In this document: piece by piece, positions 42,405 through 51,458 of the stretch
Numbering within the stretch: position 1 is the first letter of the stretch
How the letters are laid out: each line of letters opens with the position of its first letter
Source of the DNA: Bradyrhizobium iriomotense
GTDB taxonomy: Bacteria > Pseudomonadota > Alphaproteobacteria > Rhizobiales > Xanthobacteraceae
Assembly (NCBI RefSeq): GCF_018130765.1
Contig: NZ_JAFCJZ010000023.1
Location: 62,001 to 126,000 of the forward strand
Length of the DNA stretch: 64,000 bases
Reading direction: 5' to 3'
Program-made: the position numbers and the translations under genes
Notes under the pieces: model-generated
Database searches by the model: none
What the model was told of the DNA's origin: nothing
What the model saw: the letters and a program-made list of their open reading frames with translations, nothing else

Positions 42405-43505
42405 TCATCCCTGGCCCGCCGGCGGGACGACATACAGCGTCAGCGCAAACACCGCGTAGATGAAGATCATCAGCGCGCCGACGAACCATGCCGATCGTCC
42501 GCTGGTGGTGATGAAGGTCGCCGTGACCGTCGCAATCATCACCATGGTGACGGCGCCGGGCCAGAACTGCAGGTCCATCGGCTTCGGCCCCACGACATAG
42601 CTGAGCAGCACCAGCGCGGGCGCAACGAACAGCGCGATCTGGGATGCGCTGCCGAGCGCGATGCTGACGACCATGTCGAGCCGGTTCTTGCGCGCCGCGG
42701 CGAACGCCACCGCAAATTCAGCGGCAGCACCGACCAGCGAGACGATGATGAAGCCGACAAAGGCCGGACTCATCCCGAAGGTTTCCGCCGCCTTCTGCAC
42801 CGATTCCACGAAGATTTCGCTGACCAGCGCGACCAGCACCGTGACCACCAGCAGCGTGACGACGGCAATGCCGATCGGCCAGTGCGCCTCCTTCTCGTCG
42901 CCGTGATCGGAGCTTGCGAACAATTCCTTGTGCGTGCCCAGCGAGAACCACAGACCGAGCGCATAGGCGATGATGAGCAGGACCGAAATGCCGAGGCTGA
43001 GCTTGTTCAGGATGCCCCCGCCCTGCGGCAGGTGCTCGAGATCGGCGACCGCCGAAGGTGCAAGCAGGGCGACGGTTGCCATCAAGAGCAGGCCGGACGA
43101 GAGCCGCGCGCCGGCGCGGTTATACTCCTGCACGTGGTAGCGCAGGCCGCCAAGCACCAGGCAGGCCCCCAGCATGAACACTGCGTTGGTGACGATCGCA
43201 CCCGCGATCGAGGCCTTCACCAGCGTGTACTGCCCTGCACGCAGCGCCGTGATGGCGATGATCAGCTCCGTCAGATTGCCGAGGGTTGCATTGAGCAATC
43301 CGCCCACGGCATCGCCGGTCTTGGCGGCGACCGCTTCGGTGGCGTGGCTGAGCAGCGCCGCCAGCGGCACGATGGCGAGCACCGACAGCACGAACAGCAG
43401 CGTGTGGGACTGCGGGGCCACCGCCTCGGCGACCAGTACGATCGGCACGAAGGCCAGCATCCAGAGCAAAGGGGTATCCCGGATTTCCCTGAGCAGAGTC
43501 TGCAT
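42405..43505 (-). CDS. Ca2+/H+ antiporter (CAX/ChaA family)
   Basis: 366-aa membrane protein with 11 helices and the two alpha-repeat signatures of cation exchangers: GGLLNATLGNLTELIIAI in the first half and VGAAAEFAVAFAAARKN in the second, with the acidic Glu residues that carry the ion. Cytosolic loop with KEAHWPIG. The ATG at 43505 follows AAGGG; a TTG at 43580 lies inside the FixK box and is rejected. Probably exports calcium (or sodium/potassium) in exchange for protons. Confidence 0.9.
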   Translation of the reverse strand: MQTLLREIRDTPLLWMLAFVPIVLVAEAVAPQSHTLLFVLSVLAIVPLAALLSHATEAVAAKTGDAVGGLLNATLGNLTELIIAITALRAGQYTLVKASIAGAIVTNAVFMLGACLVLGGLRYHVQEYNRAGARLSSGLLLMATVALLAPSAVADLEHLPQGGGILNKLSLGISVLLIIAYALGLWFSLGTHKELFASSDHGDEKEAHWPIGIAVVTLLVVTVLVALVSEIFVESVQKAAETFGMSPAFVGFIIVSLVGAAAEFAVAFAAARKNRLDMVVSIALGSASQIALFVAPALVLLSYVVGPKPMDLQFWPGAVTMVMIATVTATFITTSGRSAWFVGALMIFIYAVFALTLYVVPPAGQG

Positions 43506-43566
43506 GTCGGCCGCCCTTTCCATGGATGCGCTGATGGAAAGGTCCGGCGGGCGAGCCGGGCGAGTG

Positions 43567-43580
43567 TTGATCTGGCTCAA
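43567..43580 (-). promoter_or_regulatory. FixK box before the Ca2+/H+ antiporter gene
   Basis: TTGAGCCAGATCAA on the minus strand (TTGATCTGGCTCAA on plus) fits TTGA-N6-TCAA exactly. It is centred about 68 bases before the chosen ATG, matching the fixN/fixG spacing. Confidence 0.72.
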
Positions 43581-43614
43581 CGGAGGGGCATGTCGCCGAG
43601 GTGTCGCCTATTGT

Positions 43615-43968
43615 CTATTCATGCAGCCGTGTTTGCCAGTCGGAAGGCACCGCCCCGGACGGTCCGGGCACCGGCTGGTCCAAGGGACGCGATTGGGGAC
43701 CTTGAAGCTTCGGGCCGGCGAAAGCCTCTCCTGTGCGATAGTCGTAAAACCATCGTTCGCCCGGCTCGAAACTCGTGATGATCGGGTGCCCGGTCGCCGC
43801 GTTGTGTTTCGATGCGTGCTGATTGGGTGACGTATCACAGCAGCCGATGTGACCGCATTCGACGCATCGGCGAAGATGCAGCCACCACCCGCCTGCGGCC
43901 GAGCATTCCACGCAACCCGTTCCGCTTGGCTTGGCTGCGAGATTGATGCCATCCGTCTCAGACTTCAT
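43615..43968 (-). CDS. UBP-type zinc-finger protein
   Basis: 117-aa soluble protein that is nearly all one UBP-type zinc finger: GCVECSAAGGWWLHLRRCVECGHIGCCD and then HASKHNAATGHPIITSFEPGERWFYDY. The Cys/His spacing and the terminal W-x-Y are those of the domain that binds the ubiquitin C-terminus in eukaryotic deubiquitinases. Bacterial copies occur in actinobacteria and rhizobia with no defined role. It lies directly upstream of the antiporter gene in the same direction. Confidence 0.85.
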   Translation of the reverse strand: MKSETDGINLAAKPSGTGCVECSAAGGWWLHLRRCVECGHIGCCDTSPNQHASKHNAATGHPIITSFEPGERWFYDYRTGEAFAGPKLQGPQSRPLDQPVPGPSGAVPSDWQTRLHE

Positions 43969-44197
43969 AGGTCGTCAACCCACTGCAAGTGCGTGCCGTC
44001 GCCGCAGATGCATTCACGCCGCGATCCGCCACGATAGCATCCTGCCAGTGTTTTGCCCGACGGGTCAACTTGATCGCGGCCGCGGATGTCGTGCCGACGC
44101 GAGGCGAAAATCCCTTATCGATCAAGGGGCGTTCTACTGTGCATGGGGTTGTTTTTCGACTTTTTCTTTGAGCCCCAAGAAAAAGCGAAGACGCCTC

Positions 44198-45259
44198 TCA
44201 CTCCGCCTGCAGGATCTCCGCGATCGCCGCCCCCGCGGCGATCGTGCCGAGCTTGCCGCCGACATCGCGCGTCGCCCTGCCCTCGCGAAGCGCCTTCGCC
44301 ACGGCCGACTCGATCGCACGCGCGGCTTCCTCATAGCGGACGGCACCGGTCTTCTCGCCGTGCCAGGCCAGCAGCAGCGCCGTCGACAGGATCAGCGACA
44401 CCGGATTGGCGACGTCCTGGCCTGCGATGTCAGGCGCCGAGCCGTGCGCGGCCTGCGCCATGGCATAGCGGTCGCCGACATTGAGCGAGCCGCCGAGGCC
44501 GAGACTGCCTGACAGCTCCGCCGTGAGATCAGACAGGATGTCGCCGAACATGTTGGTCGAGACGATCACGTCGAAGCGGTCGGGGCTCCGCACCACATGC
44601 GCCATCATGGCGTCGACCAGGATGTCGTCGACCGCAAGGCCGGGATAGGCCTTCGCCGCCGCGCGGCAGATGTCGAGGAACATGCCATCGCCGATCTTGA
44701 GCACATTGGCCTTGTGCACGACGGTGAGATGCTTGCGCCGCTTCATCGCGAGACGGCAGGCGGCGTGCGCGATGCGCTCGCAGCACAGCCGCGTGATCCG
44801 GCGCAGCGAGATCACGACGTCGGGCGTGACCAGCATCTCGCCATTGCCCTGCTCCATGTTGCGGTCGGCGTAAAACCCTTCGGTGTTCTCGCGAACCACG
44901 ACGAGGTCGAAATCACTGATGCGGCCGGGCCGCCCCGCATAGGTGCGCGCGGGCCGGACATTGGCGTAGAGGTCGAGGTTCTTGCGGAAGTGCCTGGACG
45001 GATTGATCTCGCCATGCGCCTCGTCCTTGAAGTCGAACGTCGCAGTCGGGCCGAGGATCAGGCCGTCGGCGGCGCGGACGATGTCGAGCAGCTCGGGACG
45101 CACCGTCGTGCCTGATAGCTTCAGGCTCGCATGCCCGACGGCGTGTTCCTCGAGCCGCAGATTGAGCTGGAAGCGTTCGGAGGCCGCGCGCAACACGCCC
45201 GATGTCGCGGTCGTGATCTCGGGTCCGATGCCGTCACCGGGCAGAACGACGATTTGCAT
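44198..45259 (-). CDS. Isocitrate/isopropylmalate dehydrogenase-family protein
   Basis: 353-aa NAD(P)-dependent decarboxylating dehydrogenase of the beta-hydroxyacid family. Starts MQIVVLPGDGIGPEI; VVRENTEGFYAD and VHKANVLKIGDGMFLD hold substrate residues; the metal motif is in STNMFGDILSDLTAELSGSLGLGGSLN; HGSAPDIAGQ binds the nucleotide. The sequence fits tartrate, homoisocitrate or isopropylmalate dehydrogenases; there are no leucine-pathway neighbours, so leuB is not assigned. Confidence 0.88.
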   Translation of the reverse strand: MQIVVLPGDGIGPEITTATSGVLRAASERFQLNLRLEEHAVGHASLKLSGTTVRPELLDIVRAADGLILGPTATFDFKDEAHGEINPSRHFRKNLDLYANVRPARTYAGRPGRISDFDLVVVRENTEGFYADRNMEQGNGEMLVTPDVVISLRRITRLCCERIAHAACRLAMKRRKHLTVVHKANVLKIGDGMFLDICRAAAKAYPGLAVDDILVDAMMAHVVRSPDRFDVIVSTNMFGDILSDLTAELSGSLGLGGSLNVGDRYAMAQAAHGSAPDIAGQDVANPVSLILSTALLLAWHGEKTGAVRYEEAARAIESAVAKALREGRATRDVGGKLGTIAAGAAIAEILQAE

Positions 45260-45428
45260 GGCATTTCCCTGTCATTGCAGCAGCCGGCGCGATCATACGC
45301 CGGCGCGAGCTGTCAGCGCCTGACCTTCACGCATACACAGCATGCAAGCATATGCCTGTGGAAGCAGCCTTTGGCGTAGTACATGCGAAAAGTCCTCTCA
45401 GCCGCCGCCGGAGCAGTGCGCCAACGCA

Positions 45429-46817
45429 ATGACAATCACGTTACCTGCCGCCGCGCGCGAGCCCGACCACATCACCGCCGACGGCCTTCCGGCAGCGCAG
45501 CGGCGCTGGGCGATTGCCGCGATATTCACCGCGCTGGCGATGGCCTCGCTCGACACCGCGATCGCCAACATCGCGCTGCCCGCCATTGCCGCCGATCTGC
45601 ACGTCACGCCGGAACAGTCGGTCTGGGTGGTCAATGTCTACCAGATCGCGCTGGTGGCGACGCTGCTGCCGCTCGGGGCGCTCGGCGAGATCGTCGGACA
45701 CCAGCGCATCTATCTCGGCGGCCTGATCCTGTTCACCATCGCCTCGCTGTTCTGTGCGGTGGCCTGGTCGCTGGACAGCCTGCTGGTCGCGCGCACGCTG
45801 CAAGGCCTCGGCGCCAGCGGCATCATGAGTGTCAACACCGCGCTGGTGCGCTTCGTCTATCCCGGGCGGATGCTGGGCCGCGGCTTCGGCCACAACGCGC
45901 TGGTGGTCGCGACCGCGTTCACTTTCGGCCCCTCGATCGCCTCCGCCATCCTCGCGCTCGGCCCGTGGCCATGGCTGTTCGCCGTGAACATCCCCTTCGG
46001 CCTGGTTGCGACCGGCATCGGCTTTGCGATGCTGCCGAAGACCCCGCGCGCCGATCACGGCTTTGACTTCCTCGGCGCGATCCTGGCGTCGGCCTGCCTC
46101 GGCCTGTTCATCACGGGCATCGGCAGCGCCGCGCACAATCTGTCGCCGGTCGTCGTGGGCGTCGAGCTGGTCGCGGCCATCGCGTTCGGCTTCATCCTGA
46201 CGCGCCGCCATGCCGACCATCCCGCGCCGATGCTGCCGATCGATTTGTTCGCTCGGCCGATGTTCGCGCTGTCGGCCGCGACCGCGGTGTGCTCCTTCGC
46301 CGTGCAGGGCCTCGCCTTCGTCTCGCTGCCGTTTTATTTCGAGGACGTGCTCGGCCGCTCGCAGGTCGAGACCGGCTTCTTCATGACGCCGTGGCCGCTG
46401 GTGGTCGGCATCATGGCGCCGATCGCGGGCCGCCTGTCCGACCGCCACGCGGTCGGCCTGCTCGGCGGCATCGGTCTCGTGCTGCTCGGCCTCGGCATGG
46501 CGCTGCTCGCCATGCTGCCGTCCAACCCTGCCATCCCCGACATCATCTGGCGGATGGTGATCTGCGGCATGGGTTTTGGTTTCTTCCAGGCGCCGAACAT
46601 GAAGGCGGTGATGTCGAGCGCGCCGCCCCATCGCAGCGGCAGCGCCTCCGGCATCGTCGCGACCGCACGCCTGACGGGCCAGACGACGGGCGCGGCGCTC
46701 GCCGCCCTCTGCTTTGCGCTTTCCGGCCACGACGGCGCAACCGTCGCGCTGGCCCTCGGCGCCGGCTTTGCCGCGCTCGGCAGCGTGATGAGCTTCTTGC
46801 GGCTGGCCGTGAAGTAA
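45429..46817 (+). CDS. MFS transporter, DHA2 drug/H+ antiporter-like
   Basis: 462-aa membrane carrier. MASLDTAIANIALPAIAADL is the first-helix motif of the DHA2 (SmvA/EmrB) group, with LGALGEIVGHQRIYLGGL in loop 2-3 and TLQGLGASGIMSVNTALVR in helix 4. Probably exports cationic drugs or dyes. The ATG at 45429 fits the family start. It ends 4 bases before the convergent radical-SAM gene. Confidence 0.88.
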   Translation: MTITLPAAAREPDHITADGLPAAQRRWAIAAIFTALAMASLDTAIANIALPAIAADLHVTPEQSVWVVNVYQIALVATLLPLGALGEIVGHQRIYLGGLILFTIASLFCAVAWSLDSLLVARTLQGLGASGIMSVNTALVRFVYPGRMLGRGFGHNALVVATAFTFGPSIASAILALGPWPWLFAVNIPFGLVATGIGFAMLPKTPRADHGFDFLGAILASACLGLFITGIGSAAHNLSPVVVGVELVAAIAFGFILTRRHADHPAPMLPIDLFARPMFALSAATAVCSFAVQGLAFVSLPFYFEDVLGRSQVETGFFMTPWPLVVGIMAPIAGRLSDRHAVGLLGGIGLVLLGLGMALLAMLPSNPAIPDIIWRMVICGMGFGFFQAPNMKAVMSSAPPHRSGSASGIVATARLTGQTTGAALAALCFALSGHDGATVALALGAGFAALGSVMSFLRLAVK

Positions 46818-46821
46818 ACGC

Positions 46822-48441
46822 TCAGGCCAGGTGCCGCGCCACCGTGACGTCGATCGTCGCTGCGGGGACGACCGGCTCGTCATCGATCGCGGCGAGGCGC
46901 GTGTCGATGGCTTCGATGACCTTGCGCGAGAACGGCCCGAGATGCGCATAGGCGGCAATCATCTGCACGGCAATGCGCGCCGATGAGGTGTCGCGCTTGG
47001 CGCAGTTCATGAAGGTCTGCCAGAGCGGCCCGCGCGCCTCGGGAAGGGCGGTGACCACACGGTGCACCGTTTCCATTGCGCCGATCTTCGATCGGATGTC
47101 ACCCTCGGCGAGCTCATGGCGCTGCCTGGAACGGTCGAGCAGCGTCATCAGGCGGTCGACACGCCGCGCATACGCCGCCGGGCTGTAGATGTGCTCCAGC
47201 ACGCGCTTGTAGTCCATCAGGATGTCGCGCAACGGGCGGACCGGATCGAAGTTGATGCCGTCCGTGCACTGATCGGCTCCGATGGTCGGCGCCAGATCGT
47301 GGCCCGGATGCAGCCGGCCTTCGCGCTCGAGTCGGCGCGTCAGCTGCGTGTTCGGCAACGCATAGAGCAGGCCGACCATGGCGACCGGAATCGCGGCCTC
47401 CTCGATGAAGTCGATCATCGCCTCGGCCATCGAGACCTTCTCGCTGTCGAAGCCGACGATGAAGCCGGCGGTGACGAGGATGCCGGCGGCGTAGATCTTG
47501 TGGATGCTCTCGGCGATGTTGCGCCGCGTGTTCTGCTTCTTGCGCATCGCGACCAGCGTCGCGGGGTCCGGGCTTTCGATGCCGACGAAGATGCCGAAGA
47601 AATTGGCGGCCCCCATCAGCTCCAGGAGCTCCGGATCGTCGGCGAGGTTGACCGAGGCTTCGGTCGACAGCTCGAAGGGATAGTTGTGGGCGCGCTGCCA
47701 TTCGGCGAGCTGGGGCAGGAATTGCCGCAGCGACTTCTTGTTGCCGATGAAATTGTCGTCGACGAAATCGAGATGGCCGCGGTAGCCCATCTTGTAGAGC
47801 GTCTCGAGCTCGACGAACATCTGCTCGGTCGTCTTGGTCCTGGGCACACGGCCGTAGAGCTCGATGATGTCGCAGAACTCGCAGGTGAACGGGCAGCCGC
47901 GCGAATACTGCACACCGAGATAGAGATAGTCCTCGAATTTGAGCAGGTCGAAGCGCGGCACCGGCGTCTTGGTGACGTCGGCCTGGAATTTCGGCGCGGT
48001 GAAGACGCCGGAGCGCTTCCCGCTCTCCCACGCGGCAATGAACTCGTCGATGACGCTCTCGGCCTCGCCCAGCACCCGGAAGTCGGCCTTCTCGTAGATG
48101 TGCGGGCTGGAGGTGGGATCGGGGCCGCCGACGACCACCGGCTTGCCGGCGGCGCGGCAGAGCTCGATCAGGCGCAGCGTGTCGGCTTGCTGCGGCAACA
48201 TGCCGCCGGTGAAGACGACGTCGGCCCAGGCGAGATCGGCGTCGCCGAACGATTGCGTGTTGCAGTCGATCAGCCGGACCGTCCAGTCCTTGGGTAACAT
48301 CGCCGCCACGGTGATCAGGCCAAGGGGAGCAGCCGGGCGCTTCACGCCCATCAATTTGCAGGATTCACCGAAGCTCCAGAACGACTCAGCCGTAAACAAC
48401 GGATAGAGCATCAGCACATTGCAAGGGCTCGCCACGTTCAT
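46822..48441 (-). CDS. B12-binding radical SAM protein (DUF4070 type)
   Basis: 539 aa with an N-terminal cobalamin-binding Rossmann-like domain (about 5-150; ADVVFTGGML, VVVGGPDPT), a radical-SAM TIM barrel with 4Fe-4S cysteines Cys183, Cys187 and Cys190 (SRGCPFTCEFCD), and a C-terminal DUF4070-like region (about 400-539). Proteins of this build include the hopanoid methylase HpnP; similarity is to the superfamily and I do not claim that function. The ATG at 48441 follows AAAAGGAG. The upstream extension of the frame is discarded. Confidence 0.85.
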   Translation of the reverse strand: MNVASPCNVLMLYPLFTAESFWSFGESCKLMGVKRPAAPLGLITVAAMLPKDWTVRLIDCNTQSFGDADLAWADVVFTGGMLPQQADTLRLIELCRAAGKPVVVGGPDPTSSPHIYEKADFRVLGEAESVIDEFIAAWESGKRSGVFTAPKFQADVTKTPVPRFDLLKFEDYLYLGVQYSRGCPFTCEFCDIIELYGRVPRTKTTEQMFVELETLYKMGYRGHLDFVDDNFIGNKKSLRQFLPQLAEWQRAHNYPFELSTEASVNLADDPELLELMGAANFFGIFVGIESPDPATLVAMRKKQNTRRNIAESIHKIYAAGILVTAGFIVGFDSEKVSMAEAMIDFIEEAAIPVAMVGLLYALPNTQLTRRLEREGRLHPGHDLAPTIGADQCTDGINFDPVRPLRDILMDYKRVLEHIYSPAAYARRVDRLMTLLDRSRQRHELAEGDIRSKIGAMETVHRVVTALPEARGPLWQTFMNCAKRDTSSARIAVQMIAAYAHLGPFSRKVIEAIDTRLAAIDDEPVVPAATIDVTVARHLA

Positions 48442-48671
48442 GGAACTCCTTTTGACTCGGGCGCAGTGTAGCAAACCGCGATCGTCTTGCACCCCGGCAA
48501 AATGGACAAGCGGTCGCGGGGCCTCCTGCGCGGGAACCGCAGGACGTCGTCCCAGACCGGATGCTGGCGCCCGGAGAAAGGTCTTGTGGCCCGCCTTAGC
48601 CGGGCGAGGCAAACACCGCGGGCCCCCTAATCTTCCCGCGCCCGTCAGATTCTTCTGCGGCCACCCCGCGG
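48442..48671. other. Divergent intergenic region, left part
   Basis: The 314-base gap between the radical-SAM gene and the Mo-hydroxylase operon. Its left part has no recognisable box; the right part carries several palindromes. Confidence 0.4.
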
Positions 48672-48743
48672 ACTGTTGATTTGAACAGTTCCAATTTGCC
48701 GGACACATTGCGCCCTGAGTCTAATCGGTGGATTGGACCAATC
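48672..48743 (+). promoter_or_regulatory. Palindrome-dense control region of the Mo-hydroxylase/sox operon
   Basis: Contains ACTGTT-N6-AACAGT (48672-48689), the overlapping FixK-like TTGAACAGTTCCAA (48681-48694; left half canonical, right half CCAA), and the perfect 13-bp palindrome GATTGGACCAATC (48731-48743) 11 bases before the ATG. The FixK-like site is centred 67 bases from the ATG. Which of these is used is unknown. Confidence 0.4.
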
Positions 48744-48754
48744 AGGGGACTGCG

Positions 48755-49204
48755 ATGGCAAACCTAACAATCAACGGAAAAACCCTCACACTCGACGTCG
48801 AGCCGGACACCCCGCTGCTCTGGGCAATCCGCGAGAATGCCGGTCTGACCGGCACCAAATATGGCTGCGGCATCGCACAATGCGGCGCCTGCACGGTTCA
48901 CATCGACGGCGTCGCCACCCGCTCCTGCGGCGTCTCGGTCGCCGAGGCCGAGGGCAAGAAGATCACCACCATCGAGGGGCTCGCCTCCGGCGCCACGCTG
49001 CACAAGGTGCAGGAAGCCTGGATCGCGAAGGACGTTCCGCAATGCGGCTATTGCCAGAGCGGCATGATCATGGCGGTCGCGGCGCTGCTGAACGAGAAGC
49101 CGAAGCCGACCGATGCCGACATCGACGAGGCCATCACCAATATCTGCCGCTGCGGCACCTTCCAGCAGGTGCGCGAGGCGATCCACACGATCGCAGCCGC
49201 GTAA
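48755..49204 (+). CDS. 2Fe-2S subunit of a xanthine-oxidase-family Mo hydroxylase
   Basis: 149-aa electron-transfer subunit (IorA/CoxS type). The plant-ferredoxin-like cluster uses Cys38, Cys43, Cys46 and Cys58 (GCGIAQCGACTV), and the helical domain cluster uses Cys97, Cys100, Cys131 and Cys133 (CGYCQSG, CRCGT). It passes electrons from the Mo centre of the next gene product. No FAD subunit is encoded, as in isoquinoline 1-oxidoreductase-type enzymes that use a cytochrome or other acceptor. ATG by family fit. Confidence 0.92.
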   Translation: MANLTINGKTLTLDVEPDTPLLWAIRENAGLTGTKYGCGIAQCGACTVHIDGVATRSCGVSVAEAEGKKITTIEGLASGATLHKVQEAWIAKDVPQCGYCQSGMIMAVAALLNEKPKPTDADIDEAITNICRCGTFQQVREAIHTIAAA

Positions 49205-49215
49205 GGAGCCGCCCC

Positions 49216-51402
49216 ATGAACAAGCACGTCTCTCCCAAGATGAACCGTCGTGCCTTCGTCGTCGGCAGCGCTGCTGTCGGCGCAGGCCTCGCCATCGGCC
49301 TCGACCTGCCCTTCGGCGGCCCCACTGTTGTGCGCGCCGCCGATGGCTCGCCTGAGATCGGCGCCTGGGTCGTGGTCAGGCCCGACGACACCGTGGTGAT
49401 CCGCATCGCCCGCTCCGAGATGGGCCAGGGCTCGCTGACGGGCCTTGCCCAGCTCGTCGCCGAGGAGCTCGAATGCGACTGGTCGAAGGTCACGACCGAA
49501 TATCCGACCCCTGGCCAGAGCGTCGCCCGCAAGCGCGTCTGGGGCGATTTCTCCACCGGTGGCAGCCGCGGCATCCGCTCCTCGCAGGACTATGTCCGCA
49601 AGGGCGGCGCCACCGCGCGCGTGATGCTGATCGAGGCCGCCGCCAATGAATGGAAAGTGCCGGCGTCCGAATGCACCGTGGCCAGGGGCGTCATCACCCA
49701 TAAGGCATCGGGCCGGACCACGACCTACGGCAAGGTCGCCGAGGCCGCCGCAAAGCTGACGCCGCCAGCCGACGTCAAGCTCAAGGACCCCAAGGACTGG
49801 ACGATCATCGGCAAGGGCTTGCTGCGGCTCGACACCGCCGACAAGACCACCGGCACCATGACTTACGGCATCGACGTCAAGCTGCCGGGCATGCTGAACG
49901 CCGCGATCAAGGACTGCCCGGTGTTCGGCGGCAAGCTGAAGAGCTATGACGAGGCTAAGGTCACCAGCATGAAAGGCGTCAAGAAGGTCGTCAAGGTCGG
50001 CGATACCGCGGTTGCGGTCGTGGCCGACACCTGGTGGCACGCCAAGACCGCGCTGGAGGCGCTGCCGATCGTCTGGGACGAAGGCGACAACGCCAAGGTC
50101 TCCAGCGGGTCCATTGCGAAGTGGCTGACGGAAGGCCTCGACAACGACCAGCCGGCCTATGTCGGCAACAAGAACGGTGACGCCAAGGCGGCAATCGCCA
50201 GTGCCGCGAAGAAGGTCGAGGCCGTCTACTCCTATCCCTACCAGAACCACGCCACGATGGAGCCAATGAACGCCACCGCGCTCTACACGGCGGACAAGTG
50301 CGAGGTCTGGTGCGGCACGCAGAACGGCGAAGCCGCTTTCGCGGCAGTGCTGGAGGCGTCCGGCCTGCCGGCAGAGAAGTGCGACGTGCACAAGGTGATG
50401 CCGGGCGGCGGCTTCGGCCGGCGCGGCCAGACCGACTATGTCCGCCAGGCGGTGATGGTCGCCAAGCAGATGCCGGGCACGCCGGTCAAGCTGCTGTGGT
50501 CGCGCGAAGAGGACATGGCGCACGGCAGGTATCACCCGATCACCCAGTGCAAGATGACCGGCGCGTTCGATGCCAACAACAATCTGGTCGCGCTGCACTA
50601 CCGCCTGTCCGGGCAGTCGATCCTGTTCTCGCTCCGCCCCGAAGCGCTGCAGAACGGCATGGATCCGGCTGCATTCCAGGGCGTCGCCCAATCCGGCGAA
50701 GCCGCGTTCGGCTACTCGGTGCCGAACCTGCTGGTCGAGCATGCGATGCGCAACCCGCACGTTCCGCCGGGCTTCTGGCGCGGCGTCAACGTCAATCACA
50801 ACGCGATCTACATGGAATGCTTCATGGACGAACTGGCCCAGGCCGCAGGCCAGGACCCGCTCGAATTCCGCCGCAAGCTGATGGTCAATCACCCCAAGCA
50901 TCTGGCGGTGCTCAATGCGGTCGCGGAGAAGATCGGCTGGGACACGCCGGCGCCGAAAGGCGTCTATCGCGGCATCGCGCAGGTCATGGGCTATGGCAGC
51001 TACGTCGCCGGCGCCGCCGAGATCTCGGTGACCGACGGCAGCAAGATCAAGGTGCATCGCATCGTCGCCTCCACCGATCCCGGCTACGTCGTCAATCCGG
51101 CGCAGGTGGAGCGGCAGATCGCGGGCTCTTTCGTCTATGGCCTCTCCGCACTGTTCTACGGCGGCTGCACGGTCAAGGACGGCAAGATCGAGCAGACCAA
51201 CTTCGACACCTACAACTCGATGCGCATCAACGAGATGCCGAAGGTGGAATCGGTGATGGTGCCGAGCGGCGGGTTCTGGGGCGGCGTCGGTGAGCCGACC
51301 ATCGGTGTCGCAGCGCCGGCCGTGCTCAACGCGTATTTCGCGGCGACGGGCAAGCGCATCCGCTCGGTGCCGCTGCGCGACCAGAACATCACCTTCGCTT
51401 GA
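49216..51402 (+). CDS. Molybdopterin-binding subunit of a xanthine-oxidase-family hydroxylase, Tat-exported
   Basis: 728 aa with a Tat signal (MNRRAFVVGSAAVGAGLAIG) and the large-subunit fold of IorB-like hydroxylases: RSEMGQGSLTGLAQLVAEEL, GGGFGRRGQTDYVRQAV, FWRGVNVNHNAIYMECFMDE and a C-terminal GGVGEPTIGVAAPAVLNA, which contains the conserved catalytic Glu. It hydroxylates a carbon centre or oxidises an aldehyde in the periplasm. AAGGAG precedes the ATG. Its substrate is unknown; it is tightly linked to soxF-XYZA downstream. Confidence 0.92.
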   Translation: MNKHVSPKMNRRAFVVGSAAVGAGLAIGLDLPFGGPTVVRAADGSPEIGAWVVVRPDDTVVIRIARSEMGQGSLTGLAQLVAEELECDWSKVTTEYPTPGQSVARKRVWGDFSTGGSRGIRSSQDYVRKGGATARVMLIEAAANEWKVPASECTVARGVITHKASGRTTTYGKVAEAAAKLTPPADVKLKDPKDWTIIGKGLLRLDTADKTTGTMTYGIDVKLPGMLNAAIKDCPVFGGKLKSYDEAKVTSMKGVKKVVKVGDTAVAVVADTWWHAKTALEALPIVWDEGDNAKVSSGSIAKWLTEGLDNDQPAYVGNKNGDAKAAIASAAKKVEAVYSYPYQNHATMEPMNATALYTADKCEVWCGTQNGEAAFAAVLEASGLPAEKCDVHKVMPGGGFGRRGQTDYVRQAVMVAKQMPGTPVKLLWSREEDMAHGRYHPITQCKMTGAFDANNNLVALHYRLSGQSILFSLRPEALQNGMDPAAFQGVAQSGEAAFGYSVPNLLVEHAMRNPHVPPGFWRGVNVNHNAIYMECFMDELAQAAGQDPLEFRRKLMVNHPKHLAVLNAVAEKIGWDTPAPKGVYRGIAQVMGYGSYVAGAAEISVTDGSKIKVHRIVASTDPGYVVNPAQVERQIAGSFVYGLSALFYGGCTVKDGKIEQTNFDTYNSMRINEMPKVESVMVPSGGFWGGVGEPTIGVAAPAVLNAYFAATGKRIRSVPLRDQNITFA

Positions 51403-51458
51403 AGCAACATGCTGCGGCGGCGAGAGATTGCCGCCGCAGCCTTTTCCAGATGCCCCTG

